Positions 17,616 through 27,651 of a stretch of 64,000 nucleotides of DNA are shown in pieces. Source of the stretch: Cellulomonas avistercoris (GTDB taxonomy: Bacteria; Actinomycetota; Actinomycetes; Actinomycetales; Cellulomonadaceae). Location: positions 35,608 through 99,607 of the forward strand of contig NZ_JACSQV010000013.1 in assembly GCF_014836445.1 (NCBI RefSeq). The letters run 5' to 3'. A model generated the notes under the pieces. It was not told where the DNA came from. It saw nothing but the letters and a program-made list of their open reading frames with translations, and made no database searches. How positions within the stretch are numbered: position 1 is the first letter of the stretch; each line of letters begins with the position of its first letter. A program made the position numbers and the translations under genes.

Positions 17616-17941
17616 GTCGTGGGAGACCGGGACGTGCCCGTCGCCCGCCGCCGCGGGGGCGGGCCGCCCCGGGGGGGCGGGCCGGGGGGGGGGCGCGGCG
17701 GGGGCGGCGGCACGACCTTCGCGCGCAGGACGTCGGCCGCGGGCACGCGGACGTCGCCCCGACGTGTGCGCACGGTGAGCCCGTCGTCGTCGACCGCCAG
17801 GACCTCGCCCAGCACGTCCGTGAACGGCGGCTCGCCGCCGTGCAGCGTCCCCGTGACCGTGCCGGGCGGCAGGTCGTCGCGGCGGCGGCGCACCACGACG
17901 CGCGTCCCGGGCGTCCAGGTGCGCCATGTGCCCGGGCTCAC
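17549..17941 (-). CDS. Small protein with SH3-like N-terminal domain, C-terminus doubtful
   Basis: Up to 130 residues. The first 80 or so form a beta-rich SH3-like domain ([55 protein letters not shown]) that resembles the N-terminal part of the cg3035/Rv0428c group of GNAT acetyltransferases, which often sit upstream of ferredoxin and dapC. Here no acetyltransferase domain follows: the frame enters proline codons in a G7/G10 tract (17671-17693) and ends inside lspA with an overlap of 67 bases. The last 40 residues are therefore suspect, and the gene may be truncated, frameshifted or misassembled. The start is GTG 17941, divergent from ferredoxin. Confidence 0.55.
   Translation of the reverse strand: MSPGTWRTWTPGTRVVVRRRRDDLPPGTVTGTLHGGEPPFTDVLGEVLAVDDDGLTVRTRRGDVRVPAADVLRAKVVPPPPPRPPPGPPPRGGPPPRRRATGTSRSPTTCHRSVVADCSGASWGSRCSCS
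17671..17693. repeat. G7 and G10 homopolymer tracts
   Basis: Seven G (17671-17677) and ten G (17684-17693) on the plus strand lie in the 3' part of the SH3-like gene just upstream of the lspA start. One extra base in the tract would put the upstream gene in frame with lspA, because the lspA frame is open throughout. Confidence 0.8.
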
Positions 17942-17997
17942 GCGGCCCGTCCCGTGTCGGGGAGTGGACGGCGGGTCGTGGCGGTGCGCACGTGGGG

Positions 17998-18028
17998 GAT
18001 ACTAGGTCCGACCGCTGCACCGTGGAGG
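17998..18028 (+). promoter_or_regulatory. Promoter -10 and ribosome binding site of the ferredoxin-dapC operon
   Basis: GATACT (17998-18003, overlapping an alternative TACTAG) serves as the -10 region. GGAGGA (18023-18028) lies 6 bases before the GTG at 18035, one of the few strong Shine-Dalgarno sites in the window. Confidence 0.5.
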
Positions 18029-18034
18029 ACACCC

Positions 18035-18361
18035 GTGACGTACGTGATCGCCGAGCCCTGCGTGGACGTCAAGGACAAGGCGTGCATCGAGGAGTGTCCG
18101 GTCGACTGCATCTACGAGGGCAAGCGCTCGCTGTACATCCACCCCGACGAGTGCGTCGACTGCGGTGCCTGCGAGCCGGTGTGCCCCGTGGAGGCCATCT
18201 ACTACGAGGACGACGTCCCGGAGCAGTGGGCCCCGTACTACGAGGCCAACGTGCACTTCTTCGACGAGATCGGCTCGCCCGGCGGCGCGGCGAAGATGGG
18301 CGAGATCGCGCACGACCACCCGATCATCGCCACGCTGCCGCTGCGCGTCCACGGCGAGTGA
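18035..18361 (+). CDS. fdxA: Seven-iron (3Fe-4S/4Fe-4S) ferredoxin
   Basis: A 108-residue soluble electron carrier. Cysteines in [19 protein letters not shown] and in [18 protein letters not shown] match the pattern of actinobacterial FdxA/FdxC ferredoxins with one [3Fe-4S] and one [4Fe-4S] cluster; the C-terminal extension with [13 protein letters not shown] is also typical. Partner enzymes are not evident here; in related organisms these ferredoxins serve cytochromes P450 and other oxidoreductases. GTG 18035 has a strong GGAGGA. The pair with dapC 28 bases downstream mirrors mycobacterial fdxC-dapC, a linkage that is conserved without a clear metabolic reason. Confidence 0.93.
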   Translation: MTYVIAEPCVDVKDKACIEECPVDCIYEGKRSLYIHPDECVDCGACEPVCPVEAIYYEDDVPEQWAPYYEANVHFFDEIGSPGGAAKMGEIAHDHPIIATLPLRVHGE

Positions 18362-18389
18362 CGCCCGTCCGCATCGGCCCGGGGGACAC

Positions 18390-19538
18390 GTGGGCCTGCT
18401 GACCGGCGCGCTGCCGGACTTCCCGTGGGACTCCCTGGCGCCGGTGACCCAGCTCGCGCGCACCCACCCGGGCGGCGTCGTCGACCTGTCGGTCGGCACA
18501 CCCGTCGACCCGACGCCCCAGGTCGTCCGCGACGCGCTCGCCGCTGCCGCGAACGCGCCGGGCTACCCGACCACGCACGGCACGGCCGCGCTGCGCGAGT
18601 CCGTCGCGGCGTGGTTCGCACGGCGGCGCGGCGTCCCGGACCTCGACCCGGACGCGGTGCTGCCGACGCTCGGCTCGAAGGAGCTGGTGGCGTTCCTGCC
18701 CTCGCTGCTGGGTCTGGGCGCGGGTGACGTCGTGCTGCACCCCGCGATCGCGTACCCGACGTACGACGTGGGCGCGCGGCTCGCGGGCGCCACGCCGGTC
18801 CCCACGGACGACCCCGCGGGGCTGCTCGGGGAGCGTGACGACGTCCGCCTCGTGTGGCTCAACTCGCCCGGGAACCCCGACGGGTCGGTCCTGGGCGTCG
18901 AGCAGCTGCGGGACGTCGTGCAGGCGGCGCGTGCCGCTGCGGCCAGGACGGGGCGGCCGGTCGTCGTCGCGTCGGACGAGTGCTACGCCGAGCTGGCGTG
19001 GGACGAGCCGTGGGTGGGCGGCGGGGTGCCGAGCGTGCTCGACCCCCGCGTGACGGGTGGCGACCGCACAGGCCTGCTCGCGGTGTACTCCCTGTCGAAG
19101 CAGTCGAACCTGGCGGGGTACCGTGCGGCGTTCGTCGCCGGCGACCGGGACCTGGTCCTGCGGCTGCTGGAGACGCGCAAGCACGCGGGCATGATCGTGC
19201 CCGCACCGGTGCAGGCGGCGATGACGGTCGCCCTGGGGGACGACGAGCACGTCGCCGAGCAGCGGCAGCGTTACCGGCGGCGCAGGACCGCGCTGCGCGG
19301 CGGGCTCGAGGCCGCGGGGTACGTCGTCGACCGGTCGCACGCCGGGCTGTACCTGTGGGCGCGGCCCGACGGCCCGCCGCAGGACGCCTGGACGACCCTG
19401 CACGACCTCGCCGGCCTGGGCCTGCTCGTCGCGCCCGGCTCGTTCTACGGCGCGGCGGCGGCGGGGCACGTCCGCGTCGCGCTGACGGCGACGGACGAGC
19501 GCGTGGCGGAGGCCGTCGCCCGTCTCTCCGGGGCGTAG
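18390..19538 (+). CDS. dapC: Succinyldiaminopimelate aminotransferase
   Basis: A 382-residue class I PLP aminotransferase that makes N-succinyl-LL-diaminopimelate in the lysine and peptidoglycan precursor pathway. The PLP lysine is in YSLSKQSNLAGYR; NSPGNPDG and VVASDECYAEL are the other PLP-fold motifs. The N-terminal LPDFPWDSLAP is typical of actinobacterial DapC. GTG 18390 is chosen since it precedes this conserved start; the Shine-Dalgarno is weak (GGGGGAC) and translation may depend on the ferredoxin gene upstream. dapD and dapE at 22090-24277 complete the succinylase branch. Confidence 0.92.
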   Translation: MGLLTGALPDFPWDSLAPVTQLARTHPGGVVDLSVGTPVDPTPQVVRDALAAAANAPGYPTTHGTAALRESVAAWFARRRGVPDLDPDAVLPTLGSKELVAFLPSLLGLGAGDVVLHPAIAYPTYDVGARLAGATPVPTDDPAGLLGERDDVRLVWLNSPGNPDGSVLGVEQLRDVVQAARAAAARTGRPVVVASDECYAELAWDEPWVGGGVPSVLDPRVTGGDRTGLLAVYSLSKQSNLAGYRAAFVAGDRDLVLRLLETRKHAGMIVPAPVQAAMTVALGDDEHVAEQRQRYRRRRTALRGGLEAAGYVVDRSHAGLYLWARPDGPPQDAWTTLHDLAGLGLLVAPGSFYGAAAAGHVRVALTATDERVAEAVARLSGA

Positions 19539-19580
19539 CGCCGCCGGGCCCGACCCGTGGCCCCGCGGGACGGGACGTCG

Positions 19581-19669
19581 TACATTGACCGCAGTCCGTG
19601 TGAGGAACCTCACACGGGGCCCAAGGGCCGGTCGTCCATTGGTCAAGGTGCCGCTCGCGCAGGTACCGT
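19581..19669 (+). promoter_or_regulatory. Citrate synthase promoter region
   Basis: Two candidate promoters: TACATT (19581-19586) as a -10 for an upstream start, and TTGGTC (19639-19644) with TACCGT (19664-19669) for a start near 19676. The CRP-type palindrome at 19599-19614 is downstream of the first and is centred about 70 bases upstream of the second start. Confidence 0.4.
19599..19614. promoter_or_regulatory. CRP/GlxR-type operator upstream of citrate synthase
   Basis: TGTGAGGAACCTCACA matches the CRP/GlxR consensus TGTGA-N6-TCACA at all ten defined bases. It is the core of a perfect inverted repeat with 10-base arms (19596-19605 and 19608-19617). In Corynebacterium, GlxR, a cAMP-responsive regulator, controls gltA, so the same control is likely here. 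Whether it activates or represses depends on which promoter is used. Confidence 0.65.
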
Positions 19670-19774
19670 CACGTGGCCGACGATGGTCATCACCGCGCGT
19701 CGGCCACCCCACCGGCCCGCACGGCAACCGCCCGGGCCGGCTGGATCCGCTCGTCGGCGCAGGAAGGAACACCC

Positions 19775-21085
<1,311 letters not shown>

Positions 21086-21182
21086 CCTCCTCCGGCCGCT
21101 CGCCCGGCCGGGAGTCCTCGACGACCGCCTGTCCCCTCGGGGCAAGCAGTCGTCGTGCGTCGGGGTGCGACCGGGTCCGGGG

Positions 21183-22085
21183 TCAGCCGGCGAGGGTCAG
21201 ACGGACCTGGCCCGCGGGCAGGGGCGCGGCGCCCGTCGCCTGCCACGTGGGCTCGGTGCGCGACCACGTCGTGTCGCCGACGGTCACGGCGTCGAGCCGC
21301 AGCTCCGAGGCGACCGCGACGGCCCACTGCGCGAGCGACCAGCCGGCGCGCGCGGGGTCGTTGACCGGCAGCGCGGTCGCGGCGAGGTCGACGGTGGTCG
21401 GCGTGCCGGCCGCGCCGTCGGCGAGCGTCACGGTCGCCGGGACGTCCCCCAGGTCCCGCACGACGCGCGCGAGCACGGGGTCCGGCCCGACGGCCTCGTC
21501 GACCGGGCGCAGCGTGCAGCTCAGGGCCGCCGGGGAGTGGCCCGTGAGGGCCGACGCCCACGCGCGCGCCCGCACCTCGTGCTGCGCGTACGCGTCGGGG
21601 AACCCGCTGCGCTGCACGGCCTGCGCAGCCTGCGTGACCGCCATGTCCTGGTACCCCGGCACCTTCTCGAGACCCTCGAAGAACTTGTTCGTCGAGTAGA
21701 CGGGGTCCATGATCTCGTCGACCGTCCCCCAGCCCTGCGACGGGCGCTGCTGGTACAGGCCGATCGAGTCGCGGTCGCCGTAGTCGATGTTGACGAGCCG
21801 CGACTCCTGCAGCGCCGTCGCGATGCCGATGGTCACGGCCCGCGCGGGCAGGCCGCGGCGCGTCGCGACCGCCGCTGCCAGCGCCGCGTTCTGCGCCTGG
21901 TCGGGGGTCAGGCTCCAGTCGGTGCCCTCGAGGTGCGCGACGCACCGTTCGGCGACGGGCGCCTCCGGGCGCGCGTGGCGCAGCAGCGCGACGACGGCCC
22001 CGACGGCGACGGCGAGCAGCACCACGACGAGGGTCGCCGTCCCCAGCGTGGTCAGGCAGCCGCCGCGGCGACGTCCGCGCGCCAC
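21183..22085 (-). CDS. Secreted lysozyme/transglycosylase-like protein
   Basis: A 300-residue protein with a basic N-terminus and one membrane helix (about residues 12-34), so it is an anchored or secreted envelope protein. Residues about 60-190 look like a lysozyme-fold domain: TIGIATALQESRLVNIDYGDRDSIGLYQQRP carries a glutamate in the position expected for the catalytic residue, then GWGT and STNKFF. The C-terminal 100 residues are a separate alpha/beta region. It could cut peptidoglycan, but activity is unproven and the family is often annotated as hypothetical. GTG 22085 starts 4 bases after dapD, so both are in one operon linking precursor synthesis and wall turnover. Confidence 0.7.
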   Translation of the reverse strand: MARGRRRGGCLTTLGTATLVVVLLAVAVGAVVALLRHARPEAPVAERCVAHLEGTDWSLTPDQAQNAALAAAVATRRGLPARAVTIGIATALQESRLVNIDYGDRDSIGLYQQRPSQGWGTVDEIMDPVYSTNKFFEGLEKVPGYQDMAVTQAAQAVQRSGFPDAYAQHEVRARAWASALTGHSPAALSCTLRPVDEAVGPDPVLARVVRDLGDVPATVTLADGAAGTPTTVDLAATALPVNDPARAGWSLAQWAVAVASELRLDAVTVGDTTWSRTEPTWQATGAAPLPAGQVRLTLAG

Positions 22086-22089
22086 GGCG

Positions 22090-23085
22090 TCAGTTCGCGT
22101 GCAGCGCGGAGTTCAGGTGCACGCCTGCTCCGGACCGTGCCACCGCCTCCACCTCGCCCGTGCGCGAGTTGCGCCGGAAGAGCACGTTGTCGGCGCCGGC
22201 GAGCACGCGTGCCTTGACCACGCGGGCGCCGTCGTCGTCCGTCGCGCCCTCGACGTCGAAGCCGACGAGCCGCACCTTGGTCCCGGCCGTGACGTACAGG
22301 CCGGCCTCGACGACGCAGTCGTCGCCGAGCGGGATGCCGAGCCCCGAGTTCGCCCCGAGCAGCGAACGTCGGCCGATCGAGACGACCTCGCGCCCGCCGC
22401 CCGACAGCGTGCCCATGATCGACGCGCCGCCGCCCACGTCGGACCCGTCCCCGACGACGACGCCGGCCGAGATGCGGCCCTCGACCATCGAGGTCCCGAG
22501 CGTGCCCGCGTTGAAGTTGACGAAGCCCTCGTGCATGACCGTGGTGCCCGGTGCCAGGTGCGCCCCGAGGCGCACGCGGTCGGCGTCGGCGACACGCACG
22601 CCCGACGGCAGCACGTAGTCGACCATCCGCGGGAACTTGTCGACGCCGTACACGGTCACCGGGGTGCCCGTGGCCGCGCGCAGGCGCAGGCGCGTGGCCT
22701 CGAAGTCCTCGACCGCGCACGGGCCGCGGTCGGTCCACACGACGTTGGGCAGCACCGCGAAGAGCCCGTCGAGGTTCTGCTCGTGCGGCGCGACCAGGCG
22801 GTGCGACAGCAGGTGCAGGCGCAGGTAGGCGTCGGCGGTGCTCGCGAGCGGGGCGTCGAGGTCGGCCACGGTGGCCACGAGCGTCACCCGGACGCCGCGC
22901 GCCGCGTCCACGCGCTCGCACGCGACGAGGTCGTCGGCGGCGTGGCGCCGGACGGACGCGGGGTCGTCGACGTCGAGCGTCGCGGGCGGCGCGCCGAGGG
23001 CGGGCGCGGGGTACCAGACGTCGAGCGTCGTGCCCGCGTCGGTGACGGTGGCCAGGCCGAGGCCCCAGGCCGTGCGGTCGGTCAT
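22090..23085 (-). CDS. dapD: Tetrahydrodipicolinate N-succinyltransferase
   Basis: A 331-residue enzyme that succinylates tetrahydrodipicolinate in the DAP/lysine pathway. The C-terminal half has the hexapeptide repeats of a left-handed beta helix ([25 protein letters not shown] and later [16 protein letters not shown], read in parts), and the length is that of the actinobacterial DapD type, longer than the proteobacterial one. ATG 23085 was chosen since the upstream part of the open frame is alanine-rich noise; TAGGCT ends 8 bases before it. It is divergent from dapE, and cotranscribed with the transglycosylase-like gene. Confidence 0.93.
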   Translation of the reverse strand: MTDRTAWGLGLATVTDAGTTLDVWYPAPALGAPPATLDVDDPASVRRHAADDLVACERVDAARGVRVTLVATVADLDAPLASTADAYLRLHLLSHRLVAPHEQNLDGLFAVLPNVVWTDRGPCAVEDFEATRLRLRAATGTPVTVYGVDKFPRMVDYVLPSGVRVADADRVRLGAHLAPGTTVMHEGFVNFNAGTLGTSMVEGRISAGVVVGDGSDVGGGASIMGTLSGGGREVVSIGRRSLLGANSGLGIPLGDDCVVEAGLYVTAGTKVRLVGFDVEGATDDDGARVVKARVLAGADNVLFRRNSRTGEVEAVARSGAGVHLNSALHAN

Positions 23086-23093
23086 GGCGAGCA

Positions 23094-23154
23094 AGCCTAT
23101 CGGTGCACGGAGGGCGGACGCGGCCGCCGCGGACGCGACCGCCGCGCGTAGGGT
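23094..23154. promoter_or_regulatory. Divergent dapD/dapE promoters
   Basis: On the minus strand TAGGCT (23099-23094) ends 8 bases before the dapD ATG. On the plus strand TAGGGT (23149-23154) ends 7 bases before the dapE GTG. Both messages are predicted to have no or almost no leader. Confidence 0.5.
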
Positions 23155-23161
23155 CGCAGAC

Positions 23162-24277
23162 GTGGCTGCCGACGACCTGATCGACCTGTCCGCCGACGTC
23201 GTGACGCTCACGCGTCAGCTGTGCGACGTCCCGTCCGTCAGCGGGGACGAGACCCGGCTGGCCGACGCCGTCGAGGCCGCGCTGCGCGCGCACCCGCACC
23301 TCGAGGTCCTGCGCGACGGCGACACGGTCGTCGCGCGCACGCACCTGGGCCGCGCGCGGCGCGTGGTCGTCGCGGGGCACCTCGACACCGTGCCCGTGGC
23401 CGACAACCTGCCCACACGGCTCGAGGGTGACCTGCTGTGGGGCCGGGGCACGGTCGACATGAAGGGCGGGGTCGCGGTCGCCCTGCACCTGGCCGCGGCG
23501 CTCACGGCGCCCGTGCACGACGTGACGTGGGTGTTCTACGACCACGAGGAGGTCGACGCCGACCTCAACGGGCTGGGACGCGTCGCGGCGCACCACCCGG
23601 ACTGGCTCACGGCGGACTTCGCCGTCCTCGGCGAGCCGAGCAACGGCGGGCTCGAGGGCGGGTGCAACGGCACGCTGCGCGCCGAGGTGCGGCTCCGGGG
23701 CGTCGCCGCGCACTCCGCGCGGGCGTGGGTCGGGGTCAACGCCGTGCACGCGGCGGGCGAGGTGCTGCGCCGGCTCGAGGCCTACGAGCCGGCGACGGTC
23801 GAGGTCGAGGGGCTGGCGTACCGCGAGAGCCTCAACGCGGTCCTCATCTCCGGCGGGGTCGCGACCAACGTCATCCCCGACACGTGCGTCGTCACGGTCA
23901 ACTACCGGTTCGCGCCGTCGCGCGACGTCGACGAGGCCGTCGCGCACGTGCGCGAGCTGTTCACCGGGTACGACGTCGAGATCACCGACTCCGCGCCCGG
24001 CGCCCGCCCCGGGCTCGACGCGCCCGCGGCGCAGGACTTCGCCGCGGCGGTGCTCGCGGTCACCGGAGGGCGAGCCGCGCCCAAGTACGGGTGGACGGAC
24101 GTCGCGCGGTTCAGCGCGCTCGGGGTCCCGGCCGTCAACTTCGGCCCCGGCGACCCGCTGCTCGCGCACAAGGACGACGAGCACGTGCCGGTCGCGCAGA
24201 TCGAGCTGTGCCACCGCGCGCTGCGGGCCTGGCTGACCGGCACCCAGCCGGAGGACCTGCCGCTCGGCCTCGCCTGA
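23162..24277 (+). CDS. dapE: Succinyl-diaminopimelate desuccinylase
   Basis: A 371-residue M20 zinc hydrolase that removes succinate to give LL-diaminopimelate. Metal ligands appear in [10 protein letters not shown] and [11 protein letters not shown], the catalytic glutamates in [11 protein letters not shown], and a later ligand in the AVLGEPSNG segment; [13 protein letters not shown] near the end is also conserved. The central dimerisation domain includes [15 protein letters not shown] 23162 follows TAGGGT. It starts the unit that continues with the LOG and FolP2-like genes, the same order as around mycobacterial Rv1202-Rv1207. Confidence 0.93.
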   Translation: MAADDLIDLSADVVTLTRQLCDVPSVSGDETRLADAVEAALRAHPHLEVLRDGDTVVARTHLGRARRVVVAGHLDTVPVADNLPTRLEGDLLWGRGTVDMKGGVAVALHLAAALTAPVHDVTWVFYDHEEVDADLNGLGRVAAHHPDWLTADFAVLGEPSNGGLEGGCNGTLRAEVRLRGVAAHSARAWVGVNAVHAAGEVLRRLEAYEPATVEVEGLAYRESLNAVLISGGVATNVIPDTCVVTVNYRFAPSRDVDEAVAHVRELFTGYDVEITDSAPGARPGLDAPAAQDFAAAVLAVTGGRAAPKYGWTDVARFSALGVPAVNFGPGDPLLAHKDDEHVPVAQIELCHRALRAWLTGTQPEDLPLGLA

Positions 24278-24317
24278 CGTCCGCCGTCCGCGCGACGCCG
24301 GGCGCCGGGCGCGCGCA

Positions 24318-24323
24318 TAGGCT
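24318..24323 (+). promoter_or_regulatory. -10 element (TAGGCT) for the LOG gene
   Basis: TAGGCT ends 6 bases before the ATG at 24330, predicting a leaderless transcript that begins in the dapE-LOG gap. Confidence 0.5.
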
Positions 24324-24329
24324 CGGGGG

Positions 24330-25238
24330 ATGAGCACCGACGACTCCTCGGCACCGGCGCCGGAGTACCGCCGCGGCCCCGTGCTGCTGCGCCGCGACCA
24401 GATCCCCGCCACGACCTCGGACCAGCGCCTGCTCTCGAAGGGCGAGGGCGCCTCGTGGCTGCACAGCGACCCCTGGCGGGTGCTGCGGATCCAGAGCGAG
24501 TTCGTCGAGGGCTTCGGGGCGCTCTCGGAGGTCGGCCCCGCGGTCAGCGTGTTCGGATCCGCCCGCACCAAGCCCGAGGACCCGTACTACGGGCTGGCGC
24601 AGGAGGTCGCGCGCGGCCTCGTCGAGGCCGGGTACGCCGTGATCACCGGTGGCGGCCCGGGGATCATGGAGGCCGCCAACCGGGGGGCCGCGGAGGCCGG
24701 CGGGCTGTCGGTCGGGCTGGGCATCGAGCTGCCGTTCGAGCAGGGCATGAACGAGTGGGTCGACCTCGGCGTCAACTTCCGCTACTTCTTCGCGCGCAAG
24801 ATGATGTTCGTCAAGTACTCCGAGGGATTCGTCGTGCTGCCCGGCGGGTTCGGGACCTTCGACGAGCTGTTCGAGGCGCTCACGCTCGTGCAGACCCACA
24901 AGGTCACGGGGTTCCCCATCGTGCTCGTCGGCGTCGAGTACTGGTCGGGGCTGCTGACCTGGCTCCGCGACACCGTGCACCCCGCCGGCATGATCGCGGC
25001 GGCCGACATCGACATGCTGCAGCTCGTGGCGACCCCGCAGGAGGCTGTCGAGCACGTGGTGCGGCGCGGCGCGGAGCTGCGGGCGCAGGAGCAGGCCGCG
25101 GCGCGCGCCGCGGCCCGCGACCAGCGCGCGGCCGCGGCGGCCGGCGGGCACCAGGGCCGACACGACGGTCGGGCCGCCCGCACCGCCGAGCCGGACGAGC
25201 CGCGCGCGGACGACGCGCTCGCGGACGGCGGGTGGTGA
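24330..25238 (+). CDS. LOG-family (TIGR00730) nucleotide phosphoribohydrolase
   Basis: A 302-residue Rossmann-fold protein of the lysine-decarboxylase-like LOG family, which cleaves AMP or cytokinin ribotides into base and ribose 5-phosphate. The signature motifs are GGGPGIMEAANRGA (about residue 109) and LPGGFGTFDELFEALT (about 170). The last 50 residues are alanine, arginine and aspartate rich and probably disordered. It corresponds by position to mycobacterial Rv1205. Its physiological substrate here is not known. The FolP2-like gene overlaps its stop by 4 bases. Confidence 0.88.
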   Translation: MSTDDSSAPAPEYRRGPVLLRRDQIPATTSDQRLLSKGEGASWLHSDPWRVLRIQSEFVEGFGALSEVGPAVSVFGSARTKPEDPYYGLAQEVARGLVEAGYAVITGGGPGIMEAANRGAAEAGGLSVGLGIELPFEQGMNEWVDLGVNFRYFFARKMMFVKYSEGFVVLPGGFGTFDELFEALTLVQTHKVTGFPIVLVGVEYWSGLLTWLRDTVHPAGMIAAADIDMLQLVATPQEAVEHVVRRGAELRAQEQAAARAAARDQRAAAAAGGHQGRHDGRAARTAEPDEPRADDALADGGW

Positions 25239-26161
25239 CGAGCGGGCCCCTGCCCGGCGTCCCGGCCGGCGCCGCACCGCTGCGGCTGCGCGGGCGGACG
25301 TTCGGGGACGACCACCCGGTCGTCATGGCCGTCGTCAACCGCACCCCCGACTCGTTCTACGCCGCCGCCCGGCACGACGACGCGACCGTCGACGCTGCCG
25401 TGGACCGGGCCGTCGCGGAGGGCGCCGACGTGCTGGACGTCGGCGGCGTGCGCGCCGGGCGGGGTCCCGCCGTCGACGAGGCCGAGGAGCTCGCGCGCGT
25501 CCTGCCGGTCGTCGAGCGCGTCCGCGCGCGGCACCCCGACCTGCTGGTGAGCGTCGACACGTGGCGCTCGGGGGTCGCCCGACGCGCGGCCGACGCCGGC
25601 GCCGACCTGCTCAACGACACGTGGGCCGGTCACGACCCCGCGCTCGTCGAGGTCGCCGCCGAGCGAGGGCTGGGCGTCGTGTGCTCGCACACCGGCGGTG
25701 CGGTGCCGCGCAGCGACCCGTTCCGCGTCACCTACCCGGCACCCGACGGGGTCGACCCGCTCGACGGCGTGGTCGAGGACGTCGTCTCCACGCTGACGGC
25801 CGCGGCCGCGCGCGCCGTCGCGCTGGGTGTCGATCCCGCCTCGGTTCTCGTCGACGCGACCCTCGACTTCGGCAAGACGACGTGGCACTCGCTGCACCTG
25901 CTCAGAAACACCCCGAAGATCGTGCAGATCGGGCACCCTGTGCTCATGGCGATCTCACGCAAGGACCTCGTCGGGGAGACCCTGGACCTCCCGCCCGAGG
26001 AGCGGCTCGAGGGCACCCTGGCGGCGACCGCGGTCGCGGCGTGGCTCGGCGCGCGGGTGTTCCGCGTGCACGACGTCGCGGCGACCCGGCGCACGCTGGA
26101 CATGGTCGCGGCGCTGCGCGCGGAGCGGGCACCCCTGCGCACGCTGCGGGGGATGGTGTGA
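25235..26161 (+). CDS. Dihydropteroate synthase-like protein (FolP2 type)
   Basis: A 308-residue TIM barrel related to dihydropteroate synthase. The pterin-site segments are recognisable but variant: MAVVNRTPDSFY in place of NVTPDSFSDGG, DVGGVRAGRG, VSVDTWRSGVARRA, and DFGKTTWHSLHLLRN. This is the FolP2 pattern; mycobacterial FolP2 is reported to lack normal DHPS activity, so a role other than folate synthesis is possible. GTG 25235 overlaps the LOG stop (GTGA); an adjacent in-frame GTG at 25232 is an alternative. It is coupled by 4 bases to the membrane glycosyltransferase gene. Confidence 0.85.
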   Translation: MTSGPLPGVPAGAAPLRLRGRTFGDDHPVVMAVVNRTPDSFYAAARHDDATVDAAVDRAVAEGADVLDVGGVRAGRGPAVDEAEELARVLPVVERVRARHPDLLVSVDTWRSGVARRAADAGADLLNDTWAGHDPALVEVAAERGLGVVCSHTGGAVPRSDPFRVTYPAPDGVDPLDGVVEDVVSTLTAAAARAVALGVDPASVLVDATLDFGKTTWHSLHLLRNTPKIVQIGHPVLMAISRKDLVGETLDLPPEERLEGTLAATAVAAWLGARVFRVHDVAATRRTLDMVAALRAERAPLRTLRGMV

Positions 26162-27516
26162 GCGCCGAGACGCCGCGCGCCGACGTCGTCGACGGTGACG
26201 CGGTGGGCGGTGACGCGGTGGTCGCCGGCGGCGCGGTGGTCGCGGCGGACGGTGACGAGGCCAGGGCTGCGGAGTCCCGCGCGACGGCCGCGGCGACCGG
26301 CCCGGCCGCCTGGTGGGAACGCGTCCGCGGCTGGCCGTGGTGGGTGCACGTGCTGCTCGTGTGGGCCGCCTCGCGCCTGTTCGTGGCCGCCGCGTTCGTC
26401 TGGACCGCGACGGTGCAGGAGGAGAACCTCTGGACCGGGGCCAACCCGTCGTACCAGGAGTTCGTCGGTCTGTTCTACGACGCCGGCTGGTACCGGCAGA
26501 TCGCCGAGGGCGGCTACCCGGCGGAGCTGCCGCGCGACGCCCAGGGACTCGTGCAGCAGAACCAGTGGGCGTTCTTCCCGCTGTACCCGATGCTCGTGCG
26601 GGCCCTCATGACGCTCACGGGCGGCACCTGGGTCGCCCTCGCACCCACCGTGGCGCTGCTGCTCGGCGGTGCCGCGATGCTCGTCGTGCACGAGACCGTG
26701 CGCCACGGCGCGCCGCGGGCGGTCGCCGCCCGGCCCGGGCTGCCGCTGGCGACCGTCGCGCTGGTCTGCGCGTTCCCCACGGCAGCGGTCCTGCAGGTCG
26801 CCTACACCGAGTCGGCCGCGCTCCTGCTGATCGCGGCGTCGCTGCTGCTGCTCGTGCGGCGGCAGTACGCGTGGGCCGCGCTCGTCGTCGTCGCCCTCGG
26901 GTTCACGCGCGCGGTCGCGCTGCCGATGGCCGCGGTCGTCGTGGTGCACGCCGGCGTGCGGTGGTGGCGTGCCCGCCGGGGCGAGGACACGTTCGGCCCG
27001 CGCGACGGTGCAGGTCTCGCGGGGCTGGCCGTCGCCGCGGGCGTGTCCGGCGTCGCGTGGCCGGCGATCTGCGGCTGGGTGACGGGTGTCCCCGACGGCT
27101 ACCTGCAGACGCAGGAGGCGTGGCGTGGCGTGCGCGAGGTCGTGCCGTTCTCGGGGTGGACGTACGTCCCGCAGTTCTGGCTGCAGGAGTGGGGGACCCC
27201 CGCCACGGTGGCCGGCTTCGCCCTGGTCGCGGCGGTCCTGCTGGTGCCCGCCGCCTGGCGGCTCGGACCGGAGCTGCACGCCTGGTCCGCGGCGTACGTC
27301 GTGTACATCCTGGCCGTCATCGAGCCGGGGTCCAGCCTCGCCCGGTTCCTGCTCCTCGCGTTCCCGCTCGGCGCGGTGACAGCCGGTGTCGTGCCCCGGC
27401 CGCCGTGGGCGCGGCGCCTCTGGTTCGGGGCCGTGCTGGTCCTCATGCTCGGGCTCCAGGTCCTGTGGGTCCGGCAGATGTGGGAGTTCAACCCCCACGG
27501 TGACTGGCCGCCGTGA
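26158..27516 (+). CDS. PIG-V-like membrane mannosyltransferase
   Basis: A 452-residue integral membrane protein with a 45-residue charged N-terminal tail and about ten hydrophobic helices. The loop after the first helix, FYDAGWYRQIAEGGYP followed by AFFPLYPMLVR, is the hallmark of the PIG-V/GT-C group, which moves mannose from a polyprenyl-phosphate donor to lipid or protein acceptors outside the membrane; the aspartate in DAGW is the likely catalytic residue. The acceptor is unknown. GTG 26158 overlaps the FolP2-like stop. In mycobacteria this position after folP2 is held by gpgS, so a different sugar-transfer gene occupies it here. Confidence 0.8.
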   Translation: MSAETPRADVVDGDAVGGDAVVAGGAVVAADGDEARAAESRATAAATGPAAWWERVRGWPWWVHVLLVWAASRLFVAAAFVWTATVQEENLWTGANPSYQEFVGLFYDAGWYRQIAEGGYPAELPRDAQGLVQQNQWAFFPLYPMLVRALMTLTGGTWVALAPTVALLLGGAAMLVVHETVRHGAPRAVAARPGLPLATVALVCAFPTAAVLQVAYTESAALLLIAASLLLLVRRQYAWAALVVVALGFTRAVALPMAAVVVVHAGVRWWRARRGEDTFGPRDGAGLAGLAVAAGVSGVAWPAICGWVTGVPDGYLQTQEAWRGVREVVPFSGWTYVPQFWLQEWGTPATVAGFALVAAVLLVPAAWRLGPELHAWSAAYVVYILAVIEPGSSLARFLLLAFPLGAVTAGVVPRPPWARRLWFGAVLVLMLGLQVLWVRQMWEFNPHGDWPP

Positions 27517-27562
27517 CCCGTTCGTGCCCCCGGGACCCGGGCAGGGGTCGCGCGGGGTGAAC

Positions 27563-27651
27563 TAGGATGGACGCTGGACAACCGGCTGATCAGGAGGTTG
27601 TCGGGGCTGCCCGGCGACTGTCGGCCGCTCACGTGCGACGCGAAGGAGAGG
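27563..27651 (+). promoter_or_regulatory. Promoter -10 and ribosome binding site of the DUF3117 gene
   Basis: TAGGAT (27563-27568) is a good -10. AAGGAGAGG (27643-27651) lies 6 bases before ATG 27658. The leader of about 80 bases holds another AGGAGG (27592-27597) directly abutting an in-frame TTG, which is too close to serve as a start. Confidence 0.5.
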
